Counted from the first letter of the stretch, positions 1 to 11,393 are shown. The stretch is DNA of 64,000 nt from Salvator merianae (GCA_003586115.2 QVOM02000073.1:23236175-23300174); one strand, 5' to 3'. Notes: generated from the sequence alone by a model not told the origin. A program made the numbers and translations.

Positions 1-1990
1 CTGGTAGCACAACCAGTAAGACCAGTGGCAAGGGGAAATAGGTCACAGTTCAGCAATAGCTACAGGGATGAGGGTTATAAAGCAACACCTATCAACCACA
101 AACACCTCAGATGCTTTGGATTACAATAACTCCCACCGCCTTTGCCAACTGTAAGAAGCGATAGGAGTTTTAATCCATTACTATCAGGAGCATAACACAT
201 TAGCCTCCCCAATTAAATTTGTAGCCCTGCAGATATTGTTAGACACCCGTTCCAGTCGTTCTTAGAAACCAGCCGTGGCAGCTGAAGAATGTGGCTAACG
301 GGGAGCAAACTTCTGTGTGGGCCAGTTGCCTTCTTGCTCTGCATAGGAATGTGCCAAGTGCATCTAGCTAGCCATGGTCATGGTGGAGAGTCTGTATGGC
401 CAGATCAACAAGCCGTTTCTTATGCTGCCCAGCAACCACAGTACAGTATTCAGAAAGTAACTGCAAGTGAGACAAGCTAATAAGAAAAAATGAAGGCATA
501 TAGGAGACAAGCTAAACGAACCCAGGATGACAAGGGTTTGGAGTGCTGGCTGGCACCTTGGTAGCAGAGCAACTGTGTCAACTCCACTGGGATCAGACCA
601 ACACCTGCAGAAGAAAATATCCCTCCTACAATTCCAGGGGCTACTAAGTACATCTTCTTGGGAAGGGACTTCCCCATGCCTTCATGTGTTTCAGTGTGAC
701 CAAGATGAAAAATGCAAGGGCTGCACCTTCCCAACCAGCCTTTGACAGCATGCAACTTTTGCAGAAATTCCATCTTAGAAGGATTCCATGCTTTTCATCC
801 CTGCCCTGTAGCCACAGTCATCCTTAGCAGAAATAGCAGCCAGGAACCAAGGCAATGCAAATGGAAGATCGCATTTCACGTCCTTTGGGAGTCTCCAGTT
901 TAGATCCTCAAAGGGCAAAGGTCTACTCCTACTCTTATCCTTATTTTTGTTCAGCTTTACCATCTTAGTTGGCCCAGTGCCAGCCATTCATTGCCTGCCG
1001 TTGTTGTTAAGGCAGACTAATTTTATCTGCTCACCCCAAAGCACACAGTGCTTGGGAACAGATAATTTGGCACAGAGCCAAGGCTGGACCAGCCATATAG
1101 GTCAGAGGTCACCCATCTTCCACAGCCCACAGGCACAATTAAATTTTTGAGAGCGTGCCATCAGCACCACGCCCTCTGGCTGCTTCATTCCTCTGGGCAA
1201 AGAATGGAAGCATCATCAGGTTTGCAAGTACACGAGGATCCTATAGAAGCTTTACTCACTCCGTGATTTTTCCACAGTCTTGTGCTCCCAGCAATTTCCC
1301 TTTGCTACTCTGTTCTGAATCTCCCCGCCCCTTTTCTTTTTACATTGCTTACAAAATTAAGTTGTTATCAGTTTTAAAACTTCTGGTATTAAGGAAGGGT
1401 GCCAATTAGATAGATGTGGCTTGATTTCCTACCAATATTCTAGATAAATTTATTGCTTCTGATGGATATAAAACATGTCACGATCCTCAATGTTTGTTAT
1501 TTATCTGGAAAAAAACCCCAAAAGGGTGTGGCAACTAAAATGGGGACATGAGGCATAACCTTAAACGCATGGCTTGACAAAGCCACAGTCCAGCCATTAA
1601 GTGGCACAGCTGAGATCTTCCCACCAAGCCGTCCAAGAAGTCACTTGTCATCAAGCAGCAATGCCATACAGTCAGCAAATGACTTCAGCCTTGCAATGTC
1701 ACTGACTAATGAACATGCCACAGTGATCCTGCAGCACATTCTCCTTCAGCTACAATAGGCTGTTGCTGGAAAAAGATTTTCAAGTACCCTTGTAACGCTT
1801 TCAAAGAATAATGCATTTATTTAGCTTGTGCAGGCTAGCAAGCAAAAGCTTACGTAATAAAAACTTAGTCTTTAAAATGCCACAGCGCTCTGCTCGTTTT
1901 ATATTGCAAACCACAGAGTTGGAACAATTTTTCCTTCCACTTTTTAAAATCTCGACAGCTTTCTTTTTAATCCTCTCTCCCGTCACTCAC
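1..1990 (-). other. intron 3 of the CCN1-like gene, running off the left edge
   Basis: This stretch lies immediately after the splice donor (CAG|GTGAGT on the minus strand) that ends the VWC exon. CCN genes normally continue with a TSP1 exon and a cystine-knot (CT) exon. I looked for their cysteine patterns on the minus strand and found neither, nor any convincing gene on the plus strand. The simplest reading is that the intron is at least 2 kb long and the last two exons lie outside the window. Loss of those exons is the alternative. Confidence 0.55.
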
Positions 1991-4900
1991 CTGGGAGGTT
2001 TTTCCAGTGCTCATCTTTATCAGCATAGATGAGATCATTGTCACTGTTTTGCCGATCCAGATCGTACTCCACGTTGTTCCCTTCGTACTTCTCGGGTCCT
2101 TTGCTGCAGACAAACTTCTTGCAGCACTGGCCAGGCACCTTCAGGAGCTGCGGACTGGGGCAACCTAGCAAGGCCAGAGGCAGCTCGAGAGGGCAGAGGG
2201 GCTGGCAGCCCACAGCTCCATCAATGCAAGTGCACTGGTGTTTGCAACTGGGCTGGAAATTCTCCCCATTCTGATAGATGCGGCCATTGTATTCACACGT
2301 CCGGCCTTCTTGTTTTGCTAGGAATAAAGAGACAAAAGAGTAGGTTTTAGCGGTCAGATAGGAAAGGTAATTTTATACATCTGATTACCCAGAAACCTGC
2401 CAGAGAAATGCAACTAAAAGCATGCGAGTTCCCCCCGCCCAGCCTTGTGCTGGAGCAAAACTGCTACTTGCAGTGCCACCTGGGCATTGAAATAGCCACA
2501 ATCAAAAGTCCTATTTATTCTCATTTTCAGAACAGCAGTACAAAGGCCTCTATGCTTCTTCTTCTTCTTGTTGTTGTTGCTGGGTACCTCTAAGTCGTGG
2601 CCAGCTCCTGGTTGACTACATGGGTACCTCTAGGCAGTTTTCTTAGCAGAGATATGGAAGTGGTTTACCATTGCCTACCGAGGAAAGGCTGGGGATTGAA
2701 CTGGCAACCCTCTGCTTTCCAGGCAGTTTGCTCTACCACTGGGCTATGGGCACTCCCTCTGTCCTTGTAGCCTGGGTTTATTTAAGAATCAACCTTCATG
2801 GCCACCAGAGGGCAATGATCAGAAAAAATAACTAGGAGTGCTTTGGATGGAAAAGATTTTAAGGTCACTTCCTGTTTATCTCTCCTTAATACATATGTTA
2901 TTGCTAAAGTGGGAATAAGCTGCATCATGTATACCTGACTGTTAAAAAAACCCACAAGAGATCTTAGGTCACTGGCATTAGATATGAGAAAAAGATGACT
3001 CTGAACAAGTGGCATTTTTAGAACCACGCCAGCCAATGGAAAGTGTTTAGATCTTTAAATAGACCCATGAAAAAATGATGTGAAGAGTTTGTGGTGCCTG
3101 GCATCAGTCTGCAGCAGCTTGACGCTTAGCTGGAATTGGGAGCCTTCTACTGGGTGTAGACTCAAACGGGAAATATTCTGGCCTATAGAGATGTGGCCTT
3201 TGTTTTCCTCTGCTGTGACGTTCACTGATTTGTTGCATTTGTGCCTAACACGGAACTTACCAACACTGTCCAGTAGGGTGCAGTGTTTCCAAAGTGCAGA
3301 AGGACTCTTGAAATTATCTCAGCAAAAATATATGGTCCCTCTGGGAAACTGCTGTCCCCAGCTTTACCGTATCACAAATTAACTAGGGATGCCTTAAAAG
3401 TTGCTAGTTTGGACCTATGGAAATCGGTTCTTCTCCAAACACACTGGAAAGTAAACCATTTAAAAAGCTCGGGTGTTTTTGTGTACACATTCCAAACATC
3501 CTAGAGAAAAGGGGAGGAAAGTATGCAGATTACATCTGCTAAGCGCTGCTGAGAAACTCCACTCCTCTGTTTCTGCAACCTGGCCTTCCTTCTGGGAAAA
3601 GGTTTGCTATTCAAAAAGGACTGGAGCAACTTTAGCACTTAGTTGAGTTAGTGCTAAATCCACCTAAAATCACAGCAGGAGATTACTTCTTTGAAGAGAC
3701 CCTGGGCAGTTTCACACAAAGAAGTAACCTCCTGCTGTGATTTTAGGTGGATTTAGCACTAACTTGACTACGCACTAGTGTTCATTTGCAATGGGCCATA
3801 CTGGTTGGTTGTCCTCTTTAAAGTCAACCAGGATTTAGTCACTCATATATAAGGACACCAGGAGCTGGCAGGACTACACCCAGAGGAAGCTAAAGTTGCT
3901 CTAGTCGTTTTTGAATAGCGAACTATCCCATTCTAATTCTAATAATTCTCCCATTCTAAGATGGAACTGACCACGCAGCATGGATAGTGTCCGCATGGCG
4001 AGGCCCTTGTTACTCACCTGAAACAGGCTACCGGCATTTGCAGTGCCTGATCCTGACTGAGGCAGTGGCTGGGAAGTGTCTGGCCGCTGCCATGGCAACT
4101 GGCAGGGCCACGCCACACGCAAGCACGATCACTTGATCACACTGGCCCGGTCACCATGTGCCCAGGTAAGTGCAAATACATTTTATTGGGAGGTGACTTT
4201 CACCTCCCAGTAAGGCTGTGAAGCACAAATTAGGGCTCATGGCTGCTCAGGACTCTGCCAAGTGCAGACAGACGCGGCTAGCAAGCGTGCTTGATGCTTG
4301 CTAGCCCAAAGTGCGAACTGAGCAGACATCATTGCCACTACCATCAAACAACAGGATTAAACAGTGTAAAGTATAACAAATCTGGTCACGGGGAATACGA
4401 ACCGTGTTTTTTTATGTTACGTTTACAAAAAGCAATCAAATAATTTATGAAATTAAACTTAATCATCAAGAACAATTTTCAACCCATTGATGGATGAAAG
4501 TCTCCCCAAATTTCTTCCACAACTCCCTGCCCTAGGCAGTCTTTTTCTATAATTTACCAGTAGGCTTCTTTAATTTCATCCACCCATCTGCTGTGTGATC
4601 TTTTCTGGTCCCTTGGTACTCAGATTATTTCTGCTGCCCATCTTACCACAAAGATTAGTCTTCACGGAAAATATTTCTGTAAAGTCCCCCATTTTAACAA
4701 AAGTCCTTTTTTTGTGATTCACAAAGACAGTTTATAGCAATTCCACTGAAGTCTGCCTTCCAGCCTCGCGAATGCTGACCCTGGCATGAATCTACTGTAT
4801 GCCAAAGTCGCTCAGGGGCGACTCCCTCCTCCATTTCCCGGTCTCCGCCTTTCTTACCCCAACAGATGCCCCGCTTGGCTGCGAAATCAGCCCCGAAATT

Positions 4901-5963
4901 GCACTCCAGGCCCTTGTGGGGATCGCAGGGCGAGAGTTTGTCACAGTCCTCGTAGAGTTGCCGGGCACACACTTGACAGCAACCGCAGTCGTCCAACACC
5001 AGACTGACCCCTGGGGGGCAGCGAGGGGGACCAGGGGGACAACGGCATGTGGACGGACAGTGGGAAGCCGCCTGGGACAAGGAGAGAGAAGAGAAAAGAG
5101 AGAAGGAAGGAAAGAAAAGAGGCGTGTGGCTGGGTAAGGAAGAACCCTTTACAGACAGCTAGTGGGTTGAAAACAAATTCAACCAAACCCCTCTTGTTCT
5201 CCTGCCGGCTGCTGGTGTTGCCTTTTTATAAATAAATAAATAAATAGACGACACCGAAATAGTTTCCTAGATGGCGCTGCATGCCACGGAATCCCAGCAT
5301 TCTCCTCCCTCCCCTTCTTGTCCGTCCGCTCCATCCCAAATAAATCTCGGCAATAAATCCCTGCGACCATCAAAGCGCCCGCCACAGAAGCACCGGGTCC
5401 AAAGCGTCCGCGGAACTGCAACTCCGGGGCTTGGCAACAGCGAGAAAAAGAAGAAAAAATCCATGAAAAGTATCGCCTTAGCGTTCGGGGGGTAGGGGGG
5501 GTGTTCTATTTCCGTGCGCGGAATAACTTCGCCAGAGTAAGACGCGCATGAAAACCTTTTGGTTTGAATCCGAATTGTTTAGAGAGATTAGTATCCTTGG
5601 GGAAAGCTCTCAGGCTCGAAGTAAGACCCGGTGTGTCCAGTTCCCCGTTTTAGATATAGCTGGGGCGTGTGGATGAACGCACCAAGGAAGCGCGCTGTCC
5701 AGGCAAGACCGGGATCTTTCAAATCCCTCGCCCTGGAAAGCTTCGCCAGCTTGAAGCCTGAAATTCGTAACTGTCTGCGAGACCTCCAACGCTCGACCGA
5801 AGCCCCCAGTGGTTTCCGCTGACTGGACACCGCCTGCTGCTGTCTTCGTCAACGATGTCGCACGCATTTAACTTACCCAAGGAAAGGTGGCTGCTAAGAA
5901 AGGGCTACTCACCAGAGAAATAGACAGAAGGAAGGCAACGCTGGGCAGGGCACCCAGCTGCAT
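1991..5963 (-). CDS. CCN1-like: CCN family member 1-like (CYR61-related) matricellular protein, 5' three coding exons
   Basis: CCN proteins are secreted cysteine-rich matricellular factors that bind integrins and heparan sulfate and modulate adhesion, migration and growth-factor signalling. Three coding exons are seen. Exon 1 (5963-5913) gives a 17-residue hydrophobic signal peptide starting [13 protein letters not shown]. Exon 2 (5071-4858) encodes an IGFBP domain with the CCN hallmarks [12 protein letters not shown] and KGLECNFGA. Exon 3 (2317-1991) encodes a VWC domain with [14 protein letters not shown] and [10 protein letters not shown], then an acidic variable hinge. The introns 5912-5072 and 4857-2318 are GT-AG with phases 0 and 1, so each exon matches one domain as in all CCN genes. 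The VWC part is closest to CCN1 ([16 protein letters not shown]), but many positions conserved between human and chicken CCN1 differ here. I therefore read it as a CCN1 paralogue rather than the orthologue. The TSP1 and CT exons are not in view. About 197 residues are encoded here. Confidence 0.85.
2560..2758 (-). repeat. Sauria/Squam-type tRNA-derived SINE in CCN1-like intron 2
   Basis: Read on the minus strand, the element starts with a tRNA-like head. It has a box-A-like motif (antisense of CCACTGGGCTATG near 2735-2750) and a box-B-like motif (antisense of GGGGATTGAACTGG near 2690-2705). The SINE body follows, then a 3' end rich in AAC triplets (GTTGTTGTTG on the plus strand at 2568-2580). 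Copies with the same organisation occur near 9.6, 23.0, 46.8 and 49.3 kb. The head-plus-Bov-B-like-tail plan matches the Sauria SINEs of squamates. Confidence 0.75.
3642..3769. repeat. fold-back (palindromic) element with 51-52-bp arms
   Basis: The arms 3642-3692 and 3718-3769 are inverted copies differing at only about three positions. They are separated by a 25-bp loop, and the whole unit could form a near-perfect hairpin. It lies in intron 2 of the CCN1-like gene. No coding capacity is seen. A non-autonomous fold-back transposon (MITE) is the likely origin. Confidence 0.75.
4184..4335. repeat. pair of short hairpins, probable degenerate MITE
   Basis: The first hairpin has 13-bp arms at 4184-4196 and 4200-4212 (GGGAGGTGA facing TCACCTCCC). 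The second has 10-bp arms GCTAGCAAGC at 4277-4286 and 4296-4305. The second sits inside a looser inverted pair, CTGCTCAG near 4236 and CTGAGCAG near 4317. Nested palindromes of this kind suggest an old fold-back element, also in intron 2. Confidence 0.45.
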
Positions 5964-6349
5964 TGCTGTTGGATGAGAAAAGGCGGTCAGAAAAGGGGAC
6001 AAAATGACCAAACTGGATTTTAGAAAACGATCAGGGACACTAGGGCTGGAAGGATCTTGAAGTTACAGACGGATCGCGGAGTCCGGGATTCTTCCCCCTT
6101 GTCAGCTAGTCGCAACACCTTCCCACACCCCTTTTTTCTCAGTACCTACAAAAGTAACTACGTTGTTTCTGTATTTATATTTCCCCGGGGCCCCTCCCAC
6201 CTACCGGGCTGGGAGCCAATAGGAACCTCCTCGTCGGCCAATAGCAACGGTGGCGCACTTCCAAACATTCCAGGGGAGGGGCTTTGGAAAGGTGGGAGGG
6301 GCCGAATGAATAGAGTCATTCATAAAATTAGAAGGCTAGTGCACATTCC
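5964..6349 (-). promoter_or_regulatory. CCN1-like promoter and 5' UTR: TATA box, two CCAAT boxes, two TEAD-type sites
   Basis: On the minus strand, upstream of the ATG at 5963, there is a TATA box (TATAAATAC, 6179-6171), which would place the start of transcription near 6145 and give a 5' UTR of about 180 nt. Further upstream, the plus strand reads CCAAT at 6216-6220 and 6238-6242, and CATTCC (the TEAD/M-CAT core) at 6266-6271 and 6344-6349. A short inverted repeat with GAATGA/TCATTC arms lies at about 6304-6322. The surroundings (about 5.3-6.4 kb) are CpG-rich. CCN1 is a classic YAP-TEAD target, so the site arrangement fits. That these sites are functional is inference. Confidence 0.65.
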
Positions 6350-6449
6350 GAGGCGATGCGCGCTTAGTCTCGCGGCGCGCGGGCCAGGGTGTCAGTGAGC
6401 AAAGTAGCGCTTTTATGGAGACGACTGAATCAGGTTCCTGCTCCCATAG

Positions 6450-8030
6450 GGCACTTCGGTGCACAGGCATACCAGTGTGAGAGGCAGCTCCGGCCACAGT
6501 AATTCCTGACATGAAAAAACAAAATTTAAAAAAAAAACCCAACTCTGTGTTAAAAATCACGGAGGAAGGAAAATAAGCAGCAGAAGGAAGCCAGTATTTT
6601 CTTCTCCAGTATTAGCTGATCCGAAACAGAAACAGATCAAAGGTCCAGAGGAAGGGGTAGGCTTGAGATCAAACGCTTATTACTTGGCCGTAACTGCCTC
6701 TAAAGCAAATGAGGTTGAATTACGGGCAGGTCAGTATAATACCGCATAGTAAAAAACCTTTTAAATGCATATAGGCGGCGCCAGAGGAATCATGCAGGGC
6801 AGACGAGGACAAGGTTGTGTGTGTATTGTTTCCCGTGTGAGTAAACACTAACCAACTCTTCTTTGCGCTAATAAAGTCAAGATATGTTGTAACTGGACAG
6901 TCAATAGTGAACATCTTTATTGTAACCAAAAATGCAAAATTGCACTCAGTGGCTTCCTGTAATAAACTGACCTTAAAATACTAACATTAATTTGATTTGT
7001 TCAGTCAAGATGGGTTAGATCTGTTTTTCATGTTCTGATATGCCTATATGCCTGCTTTCCACTGAAACAGCTAACATAATTTAACCTCCTTTTATTGGAA
7101 CTGGTGCCCTTCATATTAGTATAAATCTCTAAAACCCCATAGGCACTAAGGGGGTGGGAGACCTTCAGCAGTTTGATTGTCCTTGAAATTTAAAAGGTTG
7201 TCACTTCTCTGGCACTGTGGGTCCAGTCTAGCAGTTTTTCATGGCAGGTTGTTCACTATAGTGGTAATAATTTCAAAGTCAGCCTCAAGCAACACACACT
7301 GAAGATATAATCAGTTTCTCAGAAAAACCAGGGCAGTTACCATACTGATTATCTTATGTTTGTTGGCCACGTCAAGCAGCTTCCAGTTTAAAAACAAATC
7401 ACGCAGCTCTGACTGCTATTCCTAACTTCTGTCACCAGAAAATATAGTTTTCCCCCTATCCCTGTTGGCCTATCTTTTCACCACACACATGGAACTGTTG
7501 TCCATTAATATCCCTGGAAAGGGCAGACTAGAATTAGAATGAGCAAACTATCTGTCTCTTAGAAGCTGGATGAATTAATCCAGTGAAATCAGGTGGGAAA
7601 GATTTCCCTGGCCCCAGATAAGCCTCATACTGGGCCAGGGTTGGGTCCATCTGAGCTTTATATCTTCCCCACCAGATTTCACTGGATTAATTCATCCAGT
7701 TACTAAGGGGTAAGAATTACTGCAGTACGGATAAGTCAGTCAAATACGCGGTCTGTGGGACATTCCACTTTGTACTGCAAATCAGAGGACACTTTCGCAC
7801 ACAAACAAGTTGACATAAAAATATCAGTTAATTTATCTGAATACGTTTTACCACCAGCATTTACATGCTCTCTCATGTTTAGAGGATGCTTACGAAAATA
7901 AAGCAATAAAGTATAGTCATGATCACAGATCTACAGAAACAGTAAGCAATTCATACCATATAAAATTCAACAGCACAGATTAACACAGGTTAAATGGGCA
8001 CTCAGTAAGAGTAGATCAAAGTCCAGCAGA
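6450..8030. other. gene-free stretch upstream of the CCN1-like gene
   Basis: No conserved coding frame, RNA gene or recognised LINE body is seen here. The only clear structure is the fold-back element at 7566-7699. Distal regulatory elements of the CCN1-like gene could be present but cannot be recognised from one sequence. Confidence 0.5.
7566..7699. repeat. fold-back element with 38-bp arms
   Basis: The arms 7566-7603 and 7662-7699 are inverted copies (CTGGATGAATTAATCCAG at the outer end) with a few mismatches and a 58-bp spacer. The outer 18 bases are themselves palindromic. No protein is encoded. It is best read as a palindromic MITE. Confidence 0.7.
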
Positions 8031-8039
8031 TCAGAGTTG

Positions 8040-8158
8040 CTTAGCTGCGGCCCTTCCACATGTTGCAGAATCGTAGTTCTCAGCATTCTGGGTCTGGAAT
8101 GCTACGAGTTGAAACCTGGGAACTGTAGTTCAGCAGTATCTGGCAGGCTGCAGTTGCT
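8040..8158. repeat. palindromic interspersed repeat (hAT-like family)
   Basis: The sequence has the two-armed pattern abundant in squamate genomes: one arm reads like 'gccctccagatgttgcagaactacaac' and the other is its inverted copy. Related copies occur at about 10022-10136, 19208-19345, 25600-25720 and 47725-47850. Class II (hAT-type) origin is inferred from the structure. Confidence 0.5.
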
Positions 8159-8369
8159 CAATAGATATACAAGTAAAGGGACTCAATTGCTATCAATATA
8201 TAAGTGTAAGAAAAAATAAGTTTTTTGCTGGATGTTGAAAGTGCCACAGAGAAAGTATCAGGTAAGTCTCTCTAGGAAAGGAATTCTATGATGGGAGTGT
8301 ATGCCAATATTAAGAAGGCCCTTTTCCCAGTGTACTTGCCATTTGATGAGTTGTGGTAGAATGTGCAGC

Positions 8370-8515
8370 CTAACCCACACTGGAAAGTATGGTCTTCAAG
8401 GAAAGGCTGGACAGATATCTGTCTGGGATGCTTTAGTGAATCCTGCATTGAGCAGGGGGTTGGACTCGATGACCCTGGAGGTCCTTTCCAACTCTGTGAT
8501 TCTATGATTCTATGA
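8370..8515 (+). mobile_element. CR1 LINE 3' end, 5'-truncated
   Basis: This is nearly identical to the better preserved CR1 3' end at 41212-41581 from the motif CAAGGAAAGGCTGGACAGAT onward. It ends in the ATTCTATG-type octamer repeat (near 8500-8515) that is diagnostic of CR1. Only the untranslated tail and the last few codons remain. Confidence 0.8.
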
Positions 8516-8640
8516 TTTTTGTACCATTCTTTTTTACCTAACTACTCTTATATATACTGCCATCAGATTCTTACTCTTGAATGGGTTCTGATATGCAAAG
8601 TGGACAGTAGTGTAATAATAACATCTATAAGAACAACAAT

Positions 8641-8661
8641 TTGATTTGATTTGATTTGATT
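8641..8661. repeat. TTTGA pentanucleotide microsatellite
   Basis: About four uninterrupted copies of TTGAT/TTTGA. It is short and has no other notable context. Confidence 0.7.
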
Positions 8662-9544
8662 CTTGTCTGAGGGCATTTTTCTTATTACATGATTATTCTT
8701 TTAAGGAGTTACCATGTCTGTTTACCGTTTTTAAAGCCTAAGCGTAAAGATCTCATTTTAGAGCCAGCTTCTTCCCCATTAAAACCCGGTGCTCCCAGTG
8801 CACGGCTCGCAACAGTTGACAGTCAGCTCTGTGACAATCCCATCCTCTTTCTTCCATATAAAACATGAGATCAGCACCTGGCTGCCTTTCTGCTAGCACT
8901 GGCTGACCTAGCTTTTCAGATCTCTGACAAAATCTGCAGTATAAACATAGGACTATTCTGCCAAAATCTTATGAACTGTTTCCAGATACCCCTATGTTGC
9001 TTGCATCCCTTTTCAAAAAAGTCGGGTACGCCATAAACTTCACAAATAGTGACCACCTGAGGCCCAGCACTGCCAGTCTTAGCCAGCTCCTCTCAGGTGC
9101 CAGGTCTGATTCTTTGGGCACATGGTAAGTACTGAGGCTTAACGGGAGTGTGTGGGTGTGATGCACATATTATTCACTAATGATATGTCTCCTTCTAGGA
9201 AGCATGGCTAATGCCATCCCTTGCTTTTTAAAAAAATATCCAGTCTTTTTTATTATTATACTTCAGTATTTTAAACATTTCAACATTGTTATCTGATAGT
9301 GGCTTTGAATGCCTTATTATTTCCATCATCGTTTTAATGTTTGAAAATCATCTTGAAATCTTAAGCAAAATATAATATATAAATGTTTCATGCAAAGAAA
9401 GAAATGGGCCTGCATTTTAGCAAGCAAGAACAGAAACAGGCTTCCCAGGTTTCACACAGCTACACTACTGTCTTCCTACTACCCCTTTATCTCTGAGAAG
9501 CCAAAGATCTCTGCTCCCTACAAACTGAGCTATAAAGGCAGAGG
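8662..9544. other. no recognised feature
   Basis: A/T-rich non-coding sequence. I see no conserved reading frame, RNA gene or repeat that I can name. Confidence 0.5.
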
Positions 9545-9735
9545 TAAAGGTTCCTTTGAGCTGAGTTGGGTTCTAGTGATTACATAGATATATCCATGCA
9601 GTTTGCCTGGCAAAGATACAGAGGTGGTTTGCCATTCCATTTCTCTGGGATATGCCTGGGATTGTACCTGGGACCCACACCTGACTGTACCTGTACCTGC
9701 TTGCAAAACAGATGCTCTGCCACTGAGCTACTGTT
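9545..9735 (-). repeat. Sauria/Squam-type SINE
   Basis: Antisense tRNA-like head: TGCTCTGCCACTGAGCTAC at about 9712-9730 is the reverse complement of a box A, and a box-B-like match lies near 9659. The shared SINE body (CAAAGATACAGAGGTGGTTT) follows. It is the same family as the copies at 2.6, 23.0, 46.8 and 49.3 kb but more diverged toward its 3' end. Confidence 0.7.
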
Positions 9736-10021
9736 TATTTATTGTTTATTAATCTACATCTCACCCTATTACTCCCGGTCCCTTTTAATCCAGAATTTTA
9801 AAACTGAGCTAGATGTAGTTTAGAAAAAAGATGAGCAACAGTATTGAGAATGAATATATTTATTTGGGAAGAGAATAGATAGAAAATAAGATAAAATGGC
9901 AATTTTGCCAATAAGTTATTTTAGTTTAGGTATGGAAAGAGGAAGACAAAATATTTTCCTCGCTGACTGTTCAAATGTACCAAAAACACTTCTATGCAAA
10001 CAGATTTACAATCATCTTATA

Positions 10022-10136
10022 GATCAGAGATGGAGGACCTTTAGCTTCCCAGATGTTACTGGAATCCCATTCTCATCATCTCCTGCCATTATGCACTTAG
10101 CTATTGGGAGTTATGGACGGATAACATGGGAACAGC
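10022..10136. repeat. palindromic interspersed repeat (hAT-like family)
   Basis: It contains the arm motif AGATGTTACTGGAATCCCATTC and, in inverse orientation, GGGAGTTATGGACG. It matches the family described at 8040-8158. Confidence 0.45.
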
Positions 10137-10465
10137 CCTAAGTTTCTTGACGTGCCCAGGACAGCCTCTCTCTTCTTACTTCTTATTTAGCCTTTAATAA
10201 AGCCTCAACTTAGTATGTGTATATATTTAGTAGCTGCTTTCTATTTCACCTGGTTGTTGCTATGGTTGACTGCATGAGCAAATATTAAATACGCCATCTC
10301 AATATAGTCTGCAAAACAAAAAATATTTTTGGGAGACTCTAGAAAGGGGTTAATACAGGGCTCCAGAAGAAATCTACTTGTCACTGGAAGAGCAGATAAA
10401 GTTAGGGTGCTGGTGCTAAAGAGTGTGAGTACAAATGGGGTCTCTCAAAGATAAACATTGATTGC

Positions 10466-10710
10466 TGCGTTGTTGTTGTTTAGTTGTTAAGTCACTTCTG
10501 ACTCTTTGTGACCCCATGGACCACAGCATGCCAGGCCCTTCTGTCCTCCACTGTCTCCTGGAGTCTGCCCAAGCTCATGTCCATTGCTTCCATGACGCTA
10601 CCTATCCATGTCATCCTCTGCTGTTCCCTTCTTTTGCCTTCAACCTTTCCCAACGTCAGGACCTTTTCCAATGAGTCCTGCCTTTTCATTATGTGGCCAC
10701 AAGTATCTAA
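10466..10710 (-). mobile_element. Bov-B LINE 3' end fragment
   Basis: The plus strand reads GTTGTTTAGTTGTTAAGTCACTTCTGACTCTTTGTGACC in substance, then CCATGGACCACAGCATGCCAGG, AGCTCATGTCCATTGC and CTTTTCCAATGAGTC. This ordered set is the well-known 3' region of Bov-B as seen in ruminants and squamates. The LINE lies on the minus strand and ends in an AAC-rich tail near 10470. It is truncated at its 5' side, so no reverse transcriptase domain is left. Confidence 0.85.
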
Positions 10711-10837
10711 GCTTCAGCTTCACTATTTGTCCTTCCAGTTAACTGTCAGGGTTAATTTCCTTTAATATTGAGAATTGCTGCATACACACTACCAAAACAA
10801 ACAACAAAAACCCCAACATTGCGAAGACTTTCTACCT

Positions 10838-11290
10838 AGGACCTTTCTACATGAATCCTTAATCCAGATTAAAAGTATATGTAGTACACTTCTAGACCTC
10901 ATAGAGCTGCTGGTCTGCTCTGTCTGTATTTGACAGAGCATGATCTGGATTAAGGGAAGAATTAATCTGGATCACTGGTAGATCCATTTAATTGGATCTA
11001 CCAGCAGACCAATGGGGGCCTGATCTGGAACATAGAAGGTGTACAGATGCATGCCTCCTGTGTTCAGGACTACAGAGGGGTGCATTTCAGTGGTGCACCA
11101 TAGCGCACTACCAAAAAGCATCCCCCAGAGGCCCCTTAGAGGCATGGGGGCACAGTTGCAAAGCACACTTGAGTTTCACAGCCACAGCATGAGCTAATCT
11201 GTCACATCTTCCCATGGTCGGAATCAAGAGGCCAGGCTATTCTGGACCCACTGATCCCAACCAAAAGCAGGTAAGTGCAGAAAGGGCCCT
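10838..11290. mobile_element. putative non-autonomous DNA element with GGCCCTTTCTGCA-type ends
   Basis: The left end AGGACCTTTCTACA and the right end TGCAGAAAGGGCCCT are imperfect inverted repeats, and the right end matches the termini of the 180-bp elements at 20685 and 44500. A perfect hairpin (CTGGTAGATCC, 10975-11004) lies inside. The boundaries are tentative because the left end is degraded. Confidence 0.4.
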
Positions 11291-11390
11291 AGAATCTGAA
11301 GAGTACTGACTTGCACTAAGTTCGCTTTTGAACTTAAATTCTAAATTGTACATTAGGAGGGGAGATTTTTCAGTCGTTTCCTCATGTGCT

Positions 11391-11393
<3 letters not shown>

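Noticed and set aside
4694..5080. Extending CCN1-like exon 2 past 4858 as one continuous 128-codon protein
   Set aside because: The CCN homology stops at ICW and is followed by a GTAAGA donor at 4857. The next domain resumes at the acceptor before 2317 in the correct phase.
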